DNA of 5,873 bases from JBHHYR01 sp046757585 (GTDB lineage Bacteria; Desulfobacterota; Binatia; HRBIN30), in the NCBI GenBank assembly GCA_046757585.1, contig JBHHYR010000238.1, forward strand, positions 1-5,873. Reading direction: 5' to 3'. Positions within the stretch are counted from its first letter, which is position 1; every line of letters begins with the position of its first letter. Position numbers and translations under genes: made by a program. Positions 1-5,596 of this stretch are shown one piece after another. A model generated the notes under the pieces. The model was not told the origin of the DNA and did not search any database. It saw nothing but the letters and a program-made list of their open reading frames with translations.

Positions 1-58
1 GTAACGCGGGAACGGTCCAAGTGCAGCCGTGCAGAATTACGGTAACGTCTTCCGCGAG

Positions 59-157
59 GGTCCCCCTCCTTTCGAAGGAGGGGGTCGGGGGGAGGTAGCA
101 GTGCGCCGGTTGCGACCTCCCCCTTGCCCCCGCTTGGTCAGCAGGGGAGAAATCCAT
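59..157. repeat. REP-like hairpin-rich dispersed repeat, copy 1
   Basis: This non-coding element of about 100 bp holds consecutive inverted repeats. The first is a perfect 10-bp stem (62-71 with 75-84, loop TCG). The second is a perfect 9-bp stem, GGGGGAGGT (88-96) with ACCTCCCCC (115-123), around an 18-nt loop. A weaker CCCC...GGGG pairing follows near 127-147. A diverged copy lies at 2362-2462 in the same orientation. The two share the CCCCTCCTT/AAGGAGGG hairpin, a near-identical core (TGCGCCGGT then GCGACC) and the end GAAATCCAT. The element starts about 100 bp past the stop of the minus-strand Thr-Pro protein gene, so it could end or stabilise that transcript, but no T-tract follows the hairpins. 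An open frame across it (37-228, minus) is only the translation of the repeat. It resembles the G/C-run palindromic repeats scattered through many large bacterial genomes. Confidence 0.75.
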
Positions 158-254
158 GTGTCACCGCATTTGTGAACAGCAGTACTTAGGATGCCAGGGC
201 GAACATTGTTGATGCCGGGTCCTTGCACCCGCCGCGGGGGTCAACCGTCACGGT

Positions 255-2202
255 CTACGGATTGCATCGGAACCGGAGTTGGTCTCCGTCGCGGCCCCCA
301 TTGGGGGGAAACACCCGTACCCGCACCTTGCCATGTGTCGAACGCGCGGCCCCAGAGCGCCTCACCCGCAGAGGCACCTTGATTGGCACAAAGTCGGTGC
401 AGACGGCGTCAGTCAGCGGCGGCTGAAAAATCACGGAGCGGAAGGTGGAATTGTCCAGGGTTCCACCCAACCGCATCAATGCTGCCTCCACCGCATCGCG
501 GTTGGCCAAGCCCGCCGCGGTCCGAGGCCGGCCCTCGTTGGGCTGGGTCAGATGCACCCGCCGGACCGGACCCGTGGCGCGGCAGGGACGGCGGAAATCG
601 AGGAGCTGCACGTTGAAGCAAAACGCCACGTGGAAGGTGCACGTCCGGTCCCCGGGAGGGCCGAAGTCGCAGCTTGGATCATCGTCCTTGCACACTAAGG
701 AATTCGACGGCAAGCCGTTGTGCCGAGGAGGAGCCAAAGGGCGGGTACAGAATTCGTGGAAGCAGTCGTTCCTAAGGGAGGTACAGTACCCAGGGATCAG
801 GTCATCGATGCGCTCGAGGCAACCTGGTGTCGGCGTCGGTGTCGGCGTCCGGGTCGGCGTCACACACCGTCCTTCAACCGGCTGGCCGGCGCCGCCGCAC
901 ACGGCACCGAAAACGGGAACAGCAGGTGTCCCGCTGGCGCACACGAGCGCGCAGGCTCCGGCCACAGGCTGCGCACAGACGCTGACCGCGTCGTCGCACT
1001 GACAGCAGTCGTTCGCTCCCGGCGTCGGTGTTGGAGTCATCGTTGCGCAGATGCCCGCTCCAGGCGTTCCCGGCTGCAGGCACACGGCGTTGAAAACCGG
1101 CACCGCGGGCGACCCGCTGGCGCATGCCAGACCACACCGGCCCATGCTCGGCGGCCCGCACGAGTTCGCGCCACCGCTGCACTGACAGCAGTCGCCCACT
1201 CCGGGCGTTGGCGTTGGCGTCGGCGTTTCCGTGACCGTCGGTGTCACTGTGTCGGTTGGCGTCACCGTCGGCGTGCCGGTCGGCGCCGGCGTTTGCGTGT
1301 GGGTCGGCGTCACGGTGCTGGTTCGCGTGGCCGTGCTCGTTGGCGCCGGGGTGTTCGGGGGATTTTGCTGTTGGGTCCGGGCCTGCGCGGTGACAACCTC
1401 TCCGCTGACACAACCGGGCACGCTGCTGTTGTTGGTGTCGATTCCGAAGCCGGCTGCAGCCAGGGAAAAGGGGAAGCCACTCAAGCCACTATCATAGACG
1501 AAGACAATGGCAGTTCCTGCCGGGAGGTCGAACCCATCGGCCGGTGCCGTTGCACAGACGGTGGTGAAAGCCGTAGGGACAAAGTCACACGTCGGAGGAT
1601 TGCCGGTCCCCGTTCCAAAGCCGATGACTTCACGCTGATTCGTCCCGTCGCACCCACCTGGTCCGGTCGTGACCCCGGTCTGTGTACACGCCTGGCCGAC
1701 CGCGTCAGGCGTCGTGAGAGGCACGAGTGGCTCGCCTGTCCCGCCACAGTCGGCGGCACGCCGGCAGACCTGCTTCGCGCCGGCGCCGGTTCCTAACGTC
1801 ACAGCCCCTGCACCCGTCGCGTTGAAGCTCACCTGAGTAATTAATATTGTTCGGCACCAGGATCGCCGTGCGGAGAGTGGCACCGAATGGGTGCACGCTC
1901 TGGCCGGCCGAGGGTAACGCTCCGCCGGTAGCCGAAATCTTTGCCCCCGATGCACCGCCCCCTCCGACACACGCTCCGGTCCCTGCCGCGCTTCCGGCGA
2001 CCATGGTCACGCGGAACACTTCCGCGTCTTGGGTCCCTGTGAACCGCAGGACTTGGTACGCCGTGCCGTCTTCGCCGCGATAGGTGGTCTGCTCGAAATC
2101 CGCCCGGGCCCTCGCGGAAGCCAGGAGCAGCACCAGCGCAGCCAGGAAGACTCCACGCGCCACCGTCTGGAGGGTTGTGCCTGCGTGCGCAGCGACGAGC
2201 AT
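255..2202 (-). CDS. Exported Thr-Pro-linker protein with tandem cysteine-rich modules, frameshifted
   Basis: This is one coding region in two frames. Frame A runs from ATG at 2202 to about 1834; frame B runs from about 1838 to the TAG at 255-257. Joined, they give about 647 residues. Frame A opens with a signal peptide: an Arg-containing n-region, hydrophobic core GVFLAALVLLLASA, and cleavage probably after ARA before DFEQ. A secreted N-terminal domain with scattered Cys continues into frame B. Next come a Thr/Pro-rich linker (1200-1352), two 8-Cys modules (1047-1193 and 864-1010), another Thr-Pro linker (822-860), and a C-terminal domain (255-821) with 11 Cys ending DGDQLRFRCNP. The architecture suggests a disulfide-rich surface or extracellular protein. 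I recognise the style, common in Binatota-like and deltaproteobacterial genomes, but know no function. The start has only a weak ribosome site; it was chosen because the signal peptide follows directly. A disrupted gene or an assembly indel is possible. Confidence 0.72.
822..861 (-). repeat. Hexamer array encoding the third Thr-Pro linker
   Basis: On the plus strand, 826-861 consists of GGTGTC/GGCGTC units, imperfect tandem hexamers. On the minus strand it encodes the TPTRTPTPTPTPG linker between cysteine module 2 and the C-terminal domain. The units are near-identical, so slippage there would change linker length by two residues at a time. Confidence 0.65.
864..1010 (-). repeat. Cysteine-rich module 2 of 2
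   Basis: This is the second copy of the 8-Cys module: DCCQC start, CASGTPAVPVFGAVC centre, GRC end. It is followed by a Thr-Pro linker (822-860) and then the C-terminal domain. Its cysteine spacing matches module 1 apart from small insertions or deletions around the fourth and fifth cysteines and before the last one. Substitutions lie mainly between cysteines, which fits divergence under structural constraint. Confidence 0.8.
1047..1193 (-). repeat. Cysteine-rich module 1 of 2
   Basis: This module of about 49 residues has eight cysteines. It opens with DCCQC, has a central CASGSPAVPVFNAVC and ends in GIC. It is a duplicate of the module at 864-1010, sharing DCCQC, CASG[ST]PAVPVF, AVC and the final G-x-C, so all eight cysteines align. 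Some DNA stretches are also identical (for example the 15 bases encoding DCCQC), which indicates internal tandem duplication. A short TPTPTPG spacer separates the two. The pattern suggests four disulfides per module in an exported compartment. I do not recognise a named domain. Confidence 0.8.
1200..1352 (-). repeat. Thr-Pro linker encoded by short in-frame repeats
   Basis: About 50 residues of alternating Thr and Pro, with Val, Ala and Ser between, are encoded by degenerate GTCGGC/GTTGGC/GTCACC-type hexamers as seen on the plus strand. They link the N-terminal secreted domain to the first cysteine module. Such linkers are typically extended, possibly O-glycosylated and protease-resistant; that is family-style knowledge, not visible here. 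Because the unit is 6 bp, gain or loss of units changes linker length without breaking the frame. Confidence 0.8.
1838..1845 (-). other. TAAT tandem duplication at the frameshift site
   Basis: The plus strand reads TAATTAAT, a perfect 4-bp tandem duplication in a small AT-rich patch (1835-1849) of an otherwise GC-rich gene. Upstream the coding frame is A, reading LVPNN; downstream it is B, reading TQVSFNATGAGAVTLG. Removing one TAAT unit joins them as LVPNNITQVSFNATG with no stop. A one-base skip slightly further along (joining at 1834/1832) would also restore the frame. Frame A after this point becomes Arg-rich and stops at 1705. Frame B before it, back to 1970, is likewise Arg/Pro-rich shadow sequence. 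The duplication may be a replication-slippage event, an excision footprint or an assembly error. Confidence 0.6.
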
Positions 2203-2259
2203 CCGCCGCTCGTCGCGCTGACACCGCCGGCCGCTGCGCTCGCCCGTACGGTGATCAAA

Positions 2260-2294
2260 CCAGGTTGGAGCCACCAAGCCAGCTAACCTGGCTT
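2260..2294 (-). promoter_or_regulatory. Two mutually exclusive hairpins in the leader of the exported-protein gene
   Basis: CCAGGTT (2260-2266) pairs perfectly with AACCTGG (2285-2291). AAGCCAG (2276-2282) pairs perfectly with CTGGCTT (2288-2294) around a 5-nt loop. Both stems need 2288-2291, so only one can form at a time. The element lies about 60-90 bases upstream of the ATG at 2202. The arrangement resembles a small switch or attenuator, but it has no T-tract and no recognised ligand-binding core. It may instead be a protein-binding palindrome or chance. Confidence 0.35.
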
Positions 2295-2361
2295 CCGCTC
2301 CTTTGTCAATCAAGAACTGGCGAAACGCAGCCGTTTAGAATGCCGGTGACGTACTGTATGA

Positions 2362-2462
2362 GGTTTCCCCTCCTTTTGGAAGGAGGGAGTCCGGGGGAGG
2401 CAGAGGTGCGCCGGTCGCGACCCCCCGTGGCCCCTTCTTAGTGCGGAGCGGGGAAATCCATT
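2362..2462. repeat. REP-like hairpin-rich dispersed repeat, copy 2
   Basis: This is a diverged direct copy of the element at 59-157. It has an 8-bp stem, CCCTCCTT (2368-2375) with AAGGAGGG (2380-2387), then a GGGGG (2393-2397) / CCCCC (2421-2426) pairing. It shares the core TGCGCCGGT...GCGACC and the end GAAATCCATTG. It ends about 35 bases before the ribosome site of the OsmC gene, so the terminal TTGACC (2461-2466) could be recruited as a promoter -35. Together with copy 1 it brackets the exported-protein gene. Confidence 0.75.
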
Positions 2463-2496
2463 GACCCGGCCGGCGCTGCAGCATAGCGTACGCACT

Positions 2497-2502
2497 GAGG
2501 AG
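2497..2502 (+). promoter_or_regulatory. Ribosome binding site of the OsmC-family gene
   Basis: GAGGAG lies 7 bases before the ATG at 2510. It is one of the clearest ribosome sites in the window and fixes the start of the OsmC-family gene. Confidence 0.8.
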
Positions 2503-2509
2503 CACAGCG

Positions 2510-2947
2510 ATGGCGAATGAAACACACCAATACGAGACGGCGGTCGTGTGGACCGAAGACCGGCGCGGCACGTTGGCAGCAGCCTCGTGCCCGTCGATTA
2601 TGACAGGGGCGCCGCCGGAGTTCGGCGGCACCGACAACCTGTGGTCCCCGGAACTTCTGTGCGTCGCCGCGGTCAACTCCTGTCTCATGCTCACCTTTGT
2701 TGCTGTCGCCGCGAATTCCAGGGTGCCGTTCCGCCAATACTCGGCTTCGGCCACCGGCACACTCGAGAAAGTTGAAGGGCGGGGCCAGGTGATCACGAAA
2801 GTGGTTGTCAAACCCCGGGTTACCATCGGCCCCGACGTTGACCGTGCCAAGGTAGAACGGCTGCTGCAGATCGCCGAGAAACATTGCTTCATCAGCAACT
2901 CCCTGCGGAGCGAAGTGACGCTGGAACCAGAGATCGTCACGGCATGA
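2510..2947 (+). CDS. OsmC/Ohr-family redox protein
   Basis: This 145-residue protein has the usual length for cytoplasmic thiol peroxidases of the OsmC/Ohr fold, which reduce organic hydroperoxides and act as homodimers. Visible signatures are the N-terminal strand with Arg18-Arg19 and the helix WSPELLCVAAVNSCLMLTF, carrying Glu48 and the peroxidatic-type Cys58. The second helix, IAEKHCFISNSL, carries the resolving-type Cys125. The spacing matches the Cys pair of the family. Extra cysteines at 27 and 51 are not family hallmarks. The start is fixed by GAGGAG 7 bases upstream. A gene for a phosphotriesterase-like lactonase follows 204 bases downstream on the same strand, so co-transcription is possible but not tight. 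I cannot tell OsmC from Ohr or a general OsmC-like subgroup from sequence alone; substrate is unassigned. No OhrR-type regulator lies nearby. Confidence 0.9.
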   Translation: MANETHQYETAVVWTEDRRGTLAAASCPSIMTGAPPEFGGTDNLWSPELLCVAAVNSCLMLTFVAVAANSRVPFRQYSASATGTLEKVEGRGQVITKVVVKPRVTIGPDVDRAKVERLLQIAEKHCFISNSLRSEVTLEPEIVTA

Positions 2948-3140
2948 CGGTTCTTGCCCGGGAGTTTCGAAGTTCCATCAATCACCCAGGAGGTTTTCGA
3001 AGGAGGCTCACACTCCACCGTTGATCCGGTGTGTGCCGCGGCGCTGTCAACCCTCAACCCACCAGGCGGTGGTGCGCTGGCTTCATGCTGCGCCGGCGTA
3101 GTAAGCTTCCCGGCGACGCAGCGGCAATCGAGAAACACGA

Positions 3141-3147
3141 AGGGGGG
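3141..3147 (+). promoter_or_regulatory. Ribosome binding site deciding the PLL start
   Basis: AGGGGGG lies 4 bases before the ATG at 3152. The frame stays open upstream to an ATG at 2954, but that extra 66-residue stretch has no family resemblance. This site plus homology to the PLL N-terminus (TVRG...TLMHEH) make 3152 the start. Confidence 0.7.
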
Positions 3148-3151
3148 TCAG

Positions 3152-4123
3152 ATGCACGTAGAAACGGTTCGCGGTGCGATCGACACGTCTGAGCTCGGGA
3201 GCACGCTCATGCACGAGCACGTGTTTGTGCTGAACACCGAGATCGAGCAGAACTACCCGGACAAGTGGGACGAAGAGGAGCGGGTCGCCGATGCGATTGC
3301 ACAGCTCAACAAGCTCAGGAGCGTCGGGATACGGACGATCGTCGATCCCACGGTGATCGGGCTGGGCCGGTACATCCCACGCATTCAGCGCGTCGCCGCG
3401 CACACCGACTTGAACATCATAGTCGCCACGGGCTTGTACACGTACAACGACGTGCCTTTCTACTTCCATTTCCGCGGTCCCGGGACGCAGCTCGGAGGCC
3501 CGGAGGTCATGACGGACATGTTTCTGCGGGACATCACCGAGGGTATCGCCGGAACGGGCGTCAAGGCGGCGATTCTGAAGTGCGCTACCGAGGCGGCCGG
3601 CCTCACCCCCGGGGTCGAGCGCGTGTTGCGTGCCGTCGCACAAGCCCATCGGCGCAGCGGGGTTCCGATCACCACCCACACGCATGCCCTCTCCCACCGC
3701 GGCCGGGATCAGCAGCGCGTGTTCGCGGAAGAAGGGGTCGACTTGAGCCGCGTGATTATCGGCCACTCCGGTGACACGACCGAGCTGGAGTACCTGAAGG
3801 AGCTGATGGACAAGGGCTCTTATGTGGGGATGGACCGCTTCGGCATCAGCGCGCTGCTACCGTTGGAAGAGCGGGTGAGGACGGTTGCCGAGCTGTGCAA
3901 ACAGGGCTACGCGGCGAAGATGGTGCTGTCGCAAGACGCCTCCTGCTTCATCGATTGGTTCGACGTCGAGATCAGGCAGGCGGCGATGCCTGCGTGGACC
4001 TTCACACATATCTCCGAAGACGTTCTGCCTGCCCTGGCGGAGCGCGGTGTCAGCGAGGCGCAGATCACGCAAATGATGGTGGACAATCCCCGGCGTATCT
4101 TCGAGAACGTCGGCGCGTACTGA
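3152..4123 (+). CDS. Phosphotriesterase-like lactonase (PTE/PLL family)
   Basis: This 323-residue amidohydrolase-superfamily TIM barrel is full length for the family. All binuclear metal ligands are visible: His21 and His23 (LMHEH), the carbamylated Lys143 (AILKCAT), His176 (ITTHTHA), His205 (IIGHSGDT) and Asp262 (LSQDA). The substrate-loop motifs TGLYTYNDVPFYFHFRGPG and GMDRFG match the lactonase branch rather than true phosphotriesterases. From memory the sequence is strikingly like the mycobacterial homologue (Rv0230c, php). Expected activity is hydrolysis of lactones, perhaps including acyl-homoserine lactones, with weak organophosphate hydrolysis; this is family knowledge and the substrate is unproven. 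One small departure is Gln261 just before the metal-ligand Asp, where relatives usually have His. It is cytoplasmic, with no signal peptide. It sits downstream of the OsmC gene and ends 14 bases from the convergent stop of lepB. Confidence 0.94.
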   Translation: MHVETVRGAIDTSELGSTLMHEHVFVLNTEIEQNYPDKWDEEERVADAIAQLNKLRSVGIRTIVDPTVIGLGRYIPRIQRVAAHTDLNIIVATGLYTYNDVPFYFHFRGPGTQLGGPEVMTDMFLRDITEGIAGTGVKAAILKCATEAAGLTPGVERVLRAVAQAHRRSGVPITTHTHALSHRGRDQQRVFAEEGVDLSRVIIGHSGDTTELEYLKELMDKGSYVGMDRFGISALLPLEERVRTVAELCKQGYAAKMVLSQDASCFIDWFDVEIRQAAMPAWTFTHISEDVLPALAERGVSEAQITQMMVDNPRRIFENVGAY

Positions 4124-4137
4124 AGGGGCGTTCGACG

Positions 4138-4845
4138 CTACCGCAGGACGTGACCGAAGCGGTCCCAGCGGATGGCGTTGAGCCAGCCTGCGCGACTGTT
4201 CCAGGACCAGTAGATGAACGTGGCCTTCCCCTTCACGTCGTGTTCGTCAGCGAAGCCCCAGTAACGGCTGTCGTAGCTCTGGTCGCGATTATCGCCCATG
4301 ACGAAAAACTTGCCCGGGGGCACGGTGACCGGGCCGAAGTTATCGCGCGGCGCGCCATTGCGGACATGAGGGTCCGTGAAGCTTGCGTGCTGGTCAGGAA
4401 CCTCCTTACCGTTGATGATGAGCCGTTTGTTGCGAATCTCGACGGTGTCGCCACCGACGGCAATCACGCGCTTGATCAGATCGGTGCGATGGTCGACGGG
4501 TGACGTGAAGACGACGATGTCGTTCCGGTTCACCTCGCTCCACTGCGTCACCTCCTTACCGACGAACGGCAGGTGCAGGCCGTAGGCTAGCTTGTTGACG
4601 AAGAGGTGATCGCCGATCTGGATCGTGGGTAACATTGAGCCCGACGGCACCCAGAAGGCTTCGACGACCGATGAGCGTACCAGCAACGCCACCAAGACGG
4701 CGAGCAACAGCGACTCGATGTTCTGCCGCAGACGCGACTTCTGCGGCGCAGCGCCTGTCCGCCGGTGGCGCCCGGATGCAACGGGGGATGCGGCAGCCGG
4801 CTTTCGTGCCTGTCGAGTTGTGGATTCCGTCATGCGCTCTGCCAT
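4138..4845 (-). CDS. lepB: Signal peptidase I
   Basis: This 235-residue type I signal peptidase cleaves signal peptides from exported preproteins at the outer face of the inner membrane. In order it shows a basic, Ala/Thr-rich cytoplasmic tail (1-40), one membrane segment (about 43-62, SLLLAVLVALLV), and box B PSGSMLPT with nucleophile Ser70. Next come box D DLIKRVIAVGGD with general base Lys125, and box E MGDNRDQSYDSRYWG (182-196). The end IRWDRFGHVLR is typical. It has one transmembrane span, not the two of Escherichia coli. The start at 4845 could instead be the ATG at 4833, four codons in; neither has a strong ribosome site. It stands alone, 155 bases after mpg, with a candidate promoter at 4851-4879, and converges on the PLL gene. 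It is the obvious enzyme to process the exported protein at 255-2202, though that link is inference. Confidence 0.97.
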   Translation of the reverse strand: MAERMTESTTRQARKPAAASPVASGRHRRTGAAPQKSRLRQNIESLLLAVLVALLVRSSVVEAFWVPSGSMLPTIQIGDHLFVNKLAYGLHLPFVGKEVTQWSEVNRNDIVVFTSPVDHRTDLIKRVIAVGGDTVEIRNKRLIINGKEVPDQHASFTDPHVRNGAPRDNFGPVTVPPGKFFVMGDNRDQSYDSRYWGFADEHDVKGKATFIYWSWNSRAGWLNAIRWDRFGHVLR

Positions 4846-4850
4846 GCCAA

Positions 4851-4879
4851 ATAATGGAATGCGAGTGAGCTTCCGTCAA
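4851..4879 (-). promoter_or_regulatory. Candidate sigma70-type promoter of lepB
   Basis: On the minus strand, TTGACG (4874-4879, five of six to consensus) and CATTAT (4851-4856, four of six) are 17 bases apart. Transcription would start about at the ATG at 4845, giving a leaderless message or, for the ATG at 4833, a leader of about 12 bases. This is consensus matching only. Confidence 0.35.
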
Positions 4880-4938
4880 GGCTCCCCTCTTAGCAGCCTT
4901 CGTCTCGCGTTCAAGTCTCCCCGTTCAACGCTGGAGTG

Positions 4939-4991
4939 ACGACCTCGTTGGGGAGGCCCTCCTGGCGCTAATCCCCGGAAGCTTAGGTCGT
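4939..4991. repeat. Inverted repeat between mpg and lepB
   Basis: ACGACCT (4939-4945) and AGGTCGT (4985-4991) are perfect 7-bp inverted arms 39 bases apart. Inside them GGGG (4950-4953) can pair with CCCC (4973-4976), and GGAG/CTCC (4952-4955 with 4959-4962) forms a small alternative stem. It lies just past the mpg stop (5001) on the minus strand, so it could fold at the 3' end of the amrS-mpg message. No T-tract follows, so it is not a classic terminator. Confidence 0.35.
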
Positions 4992-5000
4992 GGGGCTGCG

Positions 5001-5582
5001 TCACGGGCGTTCGGCCCGGCGGTCGCGCCTCGATACGCCAGGGCTGCCGAGGATGTATAAACGCCGTCGGAGCTCCGCTGCGTGACGAATGCCGATCCGG
5101 GTCGTCTGGACGATGCGTTCGCCTCGGTGCAGCTGGCCCGACTCGATCCACAGATCCGGATCGGTGACCAGATCGCGCCCGTTGTCCCGGCGTGTCAGTT
5201 GCAACGCCTGACAGGTTAGGCCGGGACCAGCGGCGTGCCCCAGGCCGTCGAGGCCACGAATGAGCACTGCCCCCGGCCGGCCTTCGCGTTCGCTCACGAC
5301 GTTGAAGCAATGATGCATCCCGTAGGTGAAGTAGATATACGCGAACCCGGGCGGACCGAACATGATGCCATTGCGCGGTGTACGCTTGCCGTTCGCGGCG
5401 TGCGAAGCCGGGTCATCCGTGTAGACTTCCACCTCGACGATGCGCCCCCGCCGGAGCTGCGTCCCGACGCGATGACACACCGTGCAGCCCAGCAGGCGGC
5501 GCGCCACGGCGAACGTCGACCGCGCATAGTCTTGGCGCTGCAGCCGGTACGCCGACTCGGACTGACCCGTGGACGCAGGCAA
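5001..5582 (-). CDS. mpg: 3-methyladenine DNA glycosylase, Mpg/AAG family
   Basis: This monofunctional base-excision-repair glycosylase removes alkylated purines. From TTG at 5582 it is 193 residues, normal for bacterial members. Family residues are in order. RIVEVEVYTDDPASHA holds the catalytic Glu52 (human AAG Glu125), Tyr54 (Tyr127) and His61 (His136). KRTPRNGIMFGPPGFAYIYFTYGMHHCFNVV is the DNA-binding core (split at 67-84 and 85-97). LIRGLDGL holds Arg109 (human Arg182). GPGLTCQAL and the C-terminal RLYILGSPGVSR complete the fold. The start is uncertain: TTG 5582 lies 14 bases past the amrS stop; GTG 5627 would overlap amrS by 31 bases and give 208 residues; CTG 5543 would begin nearest the family core. 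None has a strong ribosome site, so translation may be coupled to amrS. It is probably the second gene of an amrS-mpg unit. Confidence 0.92.
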   Translation of the reverse strand: MPASTGQSESAYRLQRQDYARSTFAVARRLLGCTVCHRVGTQLRRGRIVEVEVYTDDPASHAANGKRTPRNGIMFGPPGFAYIYFTYGMHHCFNVVSEREGRPGAVLIRGLDGLGHAAGPGLTCQALQLTRRDNGRDLVTDPDLWIESGQLHRGERIVQTTRIGIRHAAELRRRLYILGSPGVSRRDRRAERP

Positions 5583-5596
5583 GCTCGTACGCGAAG

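Larger units (their letters stand above)
2203..2509. other. Divergent intergenic region
   Basis: This gap of 307 bases separates the minus-strand exported-protein gene from the plus-strand OsmC gene, so it should hold both promoters. It contains two overlapping hairpins (2260-2294) and repeat copy 2 (2362-2462). A TTGACA hexamer on the minus strand (2304-2309) points toward the exported-protein gene, but no good -10 lies 16-18 bases beyond it. TTGACC at 2461-2466 points toward OsmC, also with only a weak -10 (TAGCGT at 2484). An 8-bp palindrome GCGTACGC (2486-2493) sits just before the OsmC ribosome site. No coding sequence is convincing here. Confidence 0.6.

Noticed and set aside
37..228. 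Small minus-strand open frame of 63 codons
   Set aside because: Its residues are the direct translation of the hairpin repeat (Pro/Gly/Lys-rich), also seen in the other copy; not a gene.
874..1413. Minus-strand open frame rich in His, Ala, Asp and Asn repeats
   Set aside because: It is the Thr-Pro repeat and cysteine modules read one base out of frame.
720..1796. Long plus-strand open frame (358 codons) opposite the exported-protein gene
   Set aside because: Arg/Gly/Ala-rich shadow of a GC-rich gene with no ribosome site or recognisable domain; the minus-strand frame has the cysteine modules and Thr-Pro linkers.
2304..2309. Perfect TTGACA -35 hexamer upstream of the exported-protein gene
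   Set aside because: No acceptable -10 hexamer at 16-18 bases; kept only as a remark in the intergenic entry.
2988..3006. Two AGGAGG motifs in the OsmC-lactonase gap
   Set aside because: No start codon lies at a workable distance after either one, so they do not mark a small gene.
3059..3072. CCACC/GGTGG hairpin after the OsmC gene as a terminator
   Set aside because: Only 5 bp, more than 100 bases past the stop, and not followed by a T-tract.
2335..3138. Minus-strand open frame of 267 codons antisense to the OsmC gene
   Set aside because: Opposite an unmistakable OsmC-family protein, and its end reads through repeat copy 2; no family resemblance.
2954..3151. In-frame upstream extension of the lactonase by 66 residues
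   Set aside because: No family similarity, while a purine-rich ribosome site sits right before the ATG at 3152, where the family N-terminus begins.
4876..5310. Minus-strand open frame of 144 codons across the mpg 3' end and the spacer
   Set aside because: Arg/Pro-rich shadow of mpg in another frame; mpg motifs are in the frame ending at 5001.
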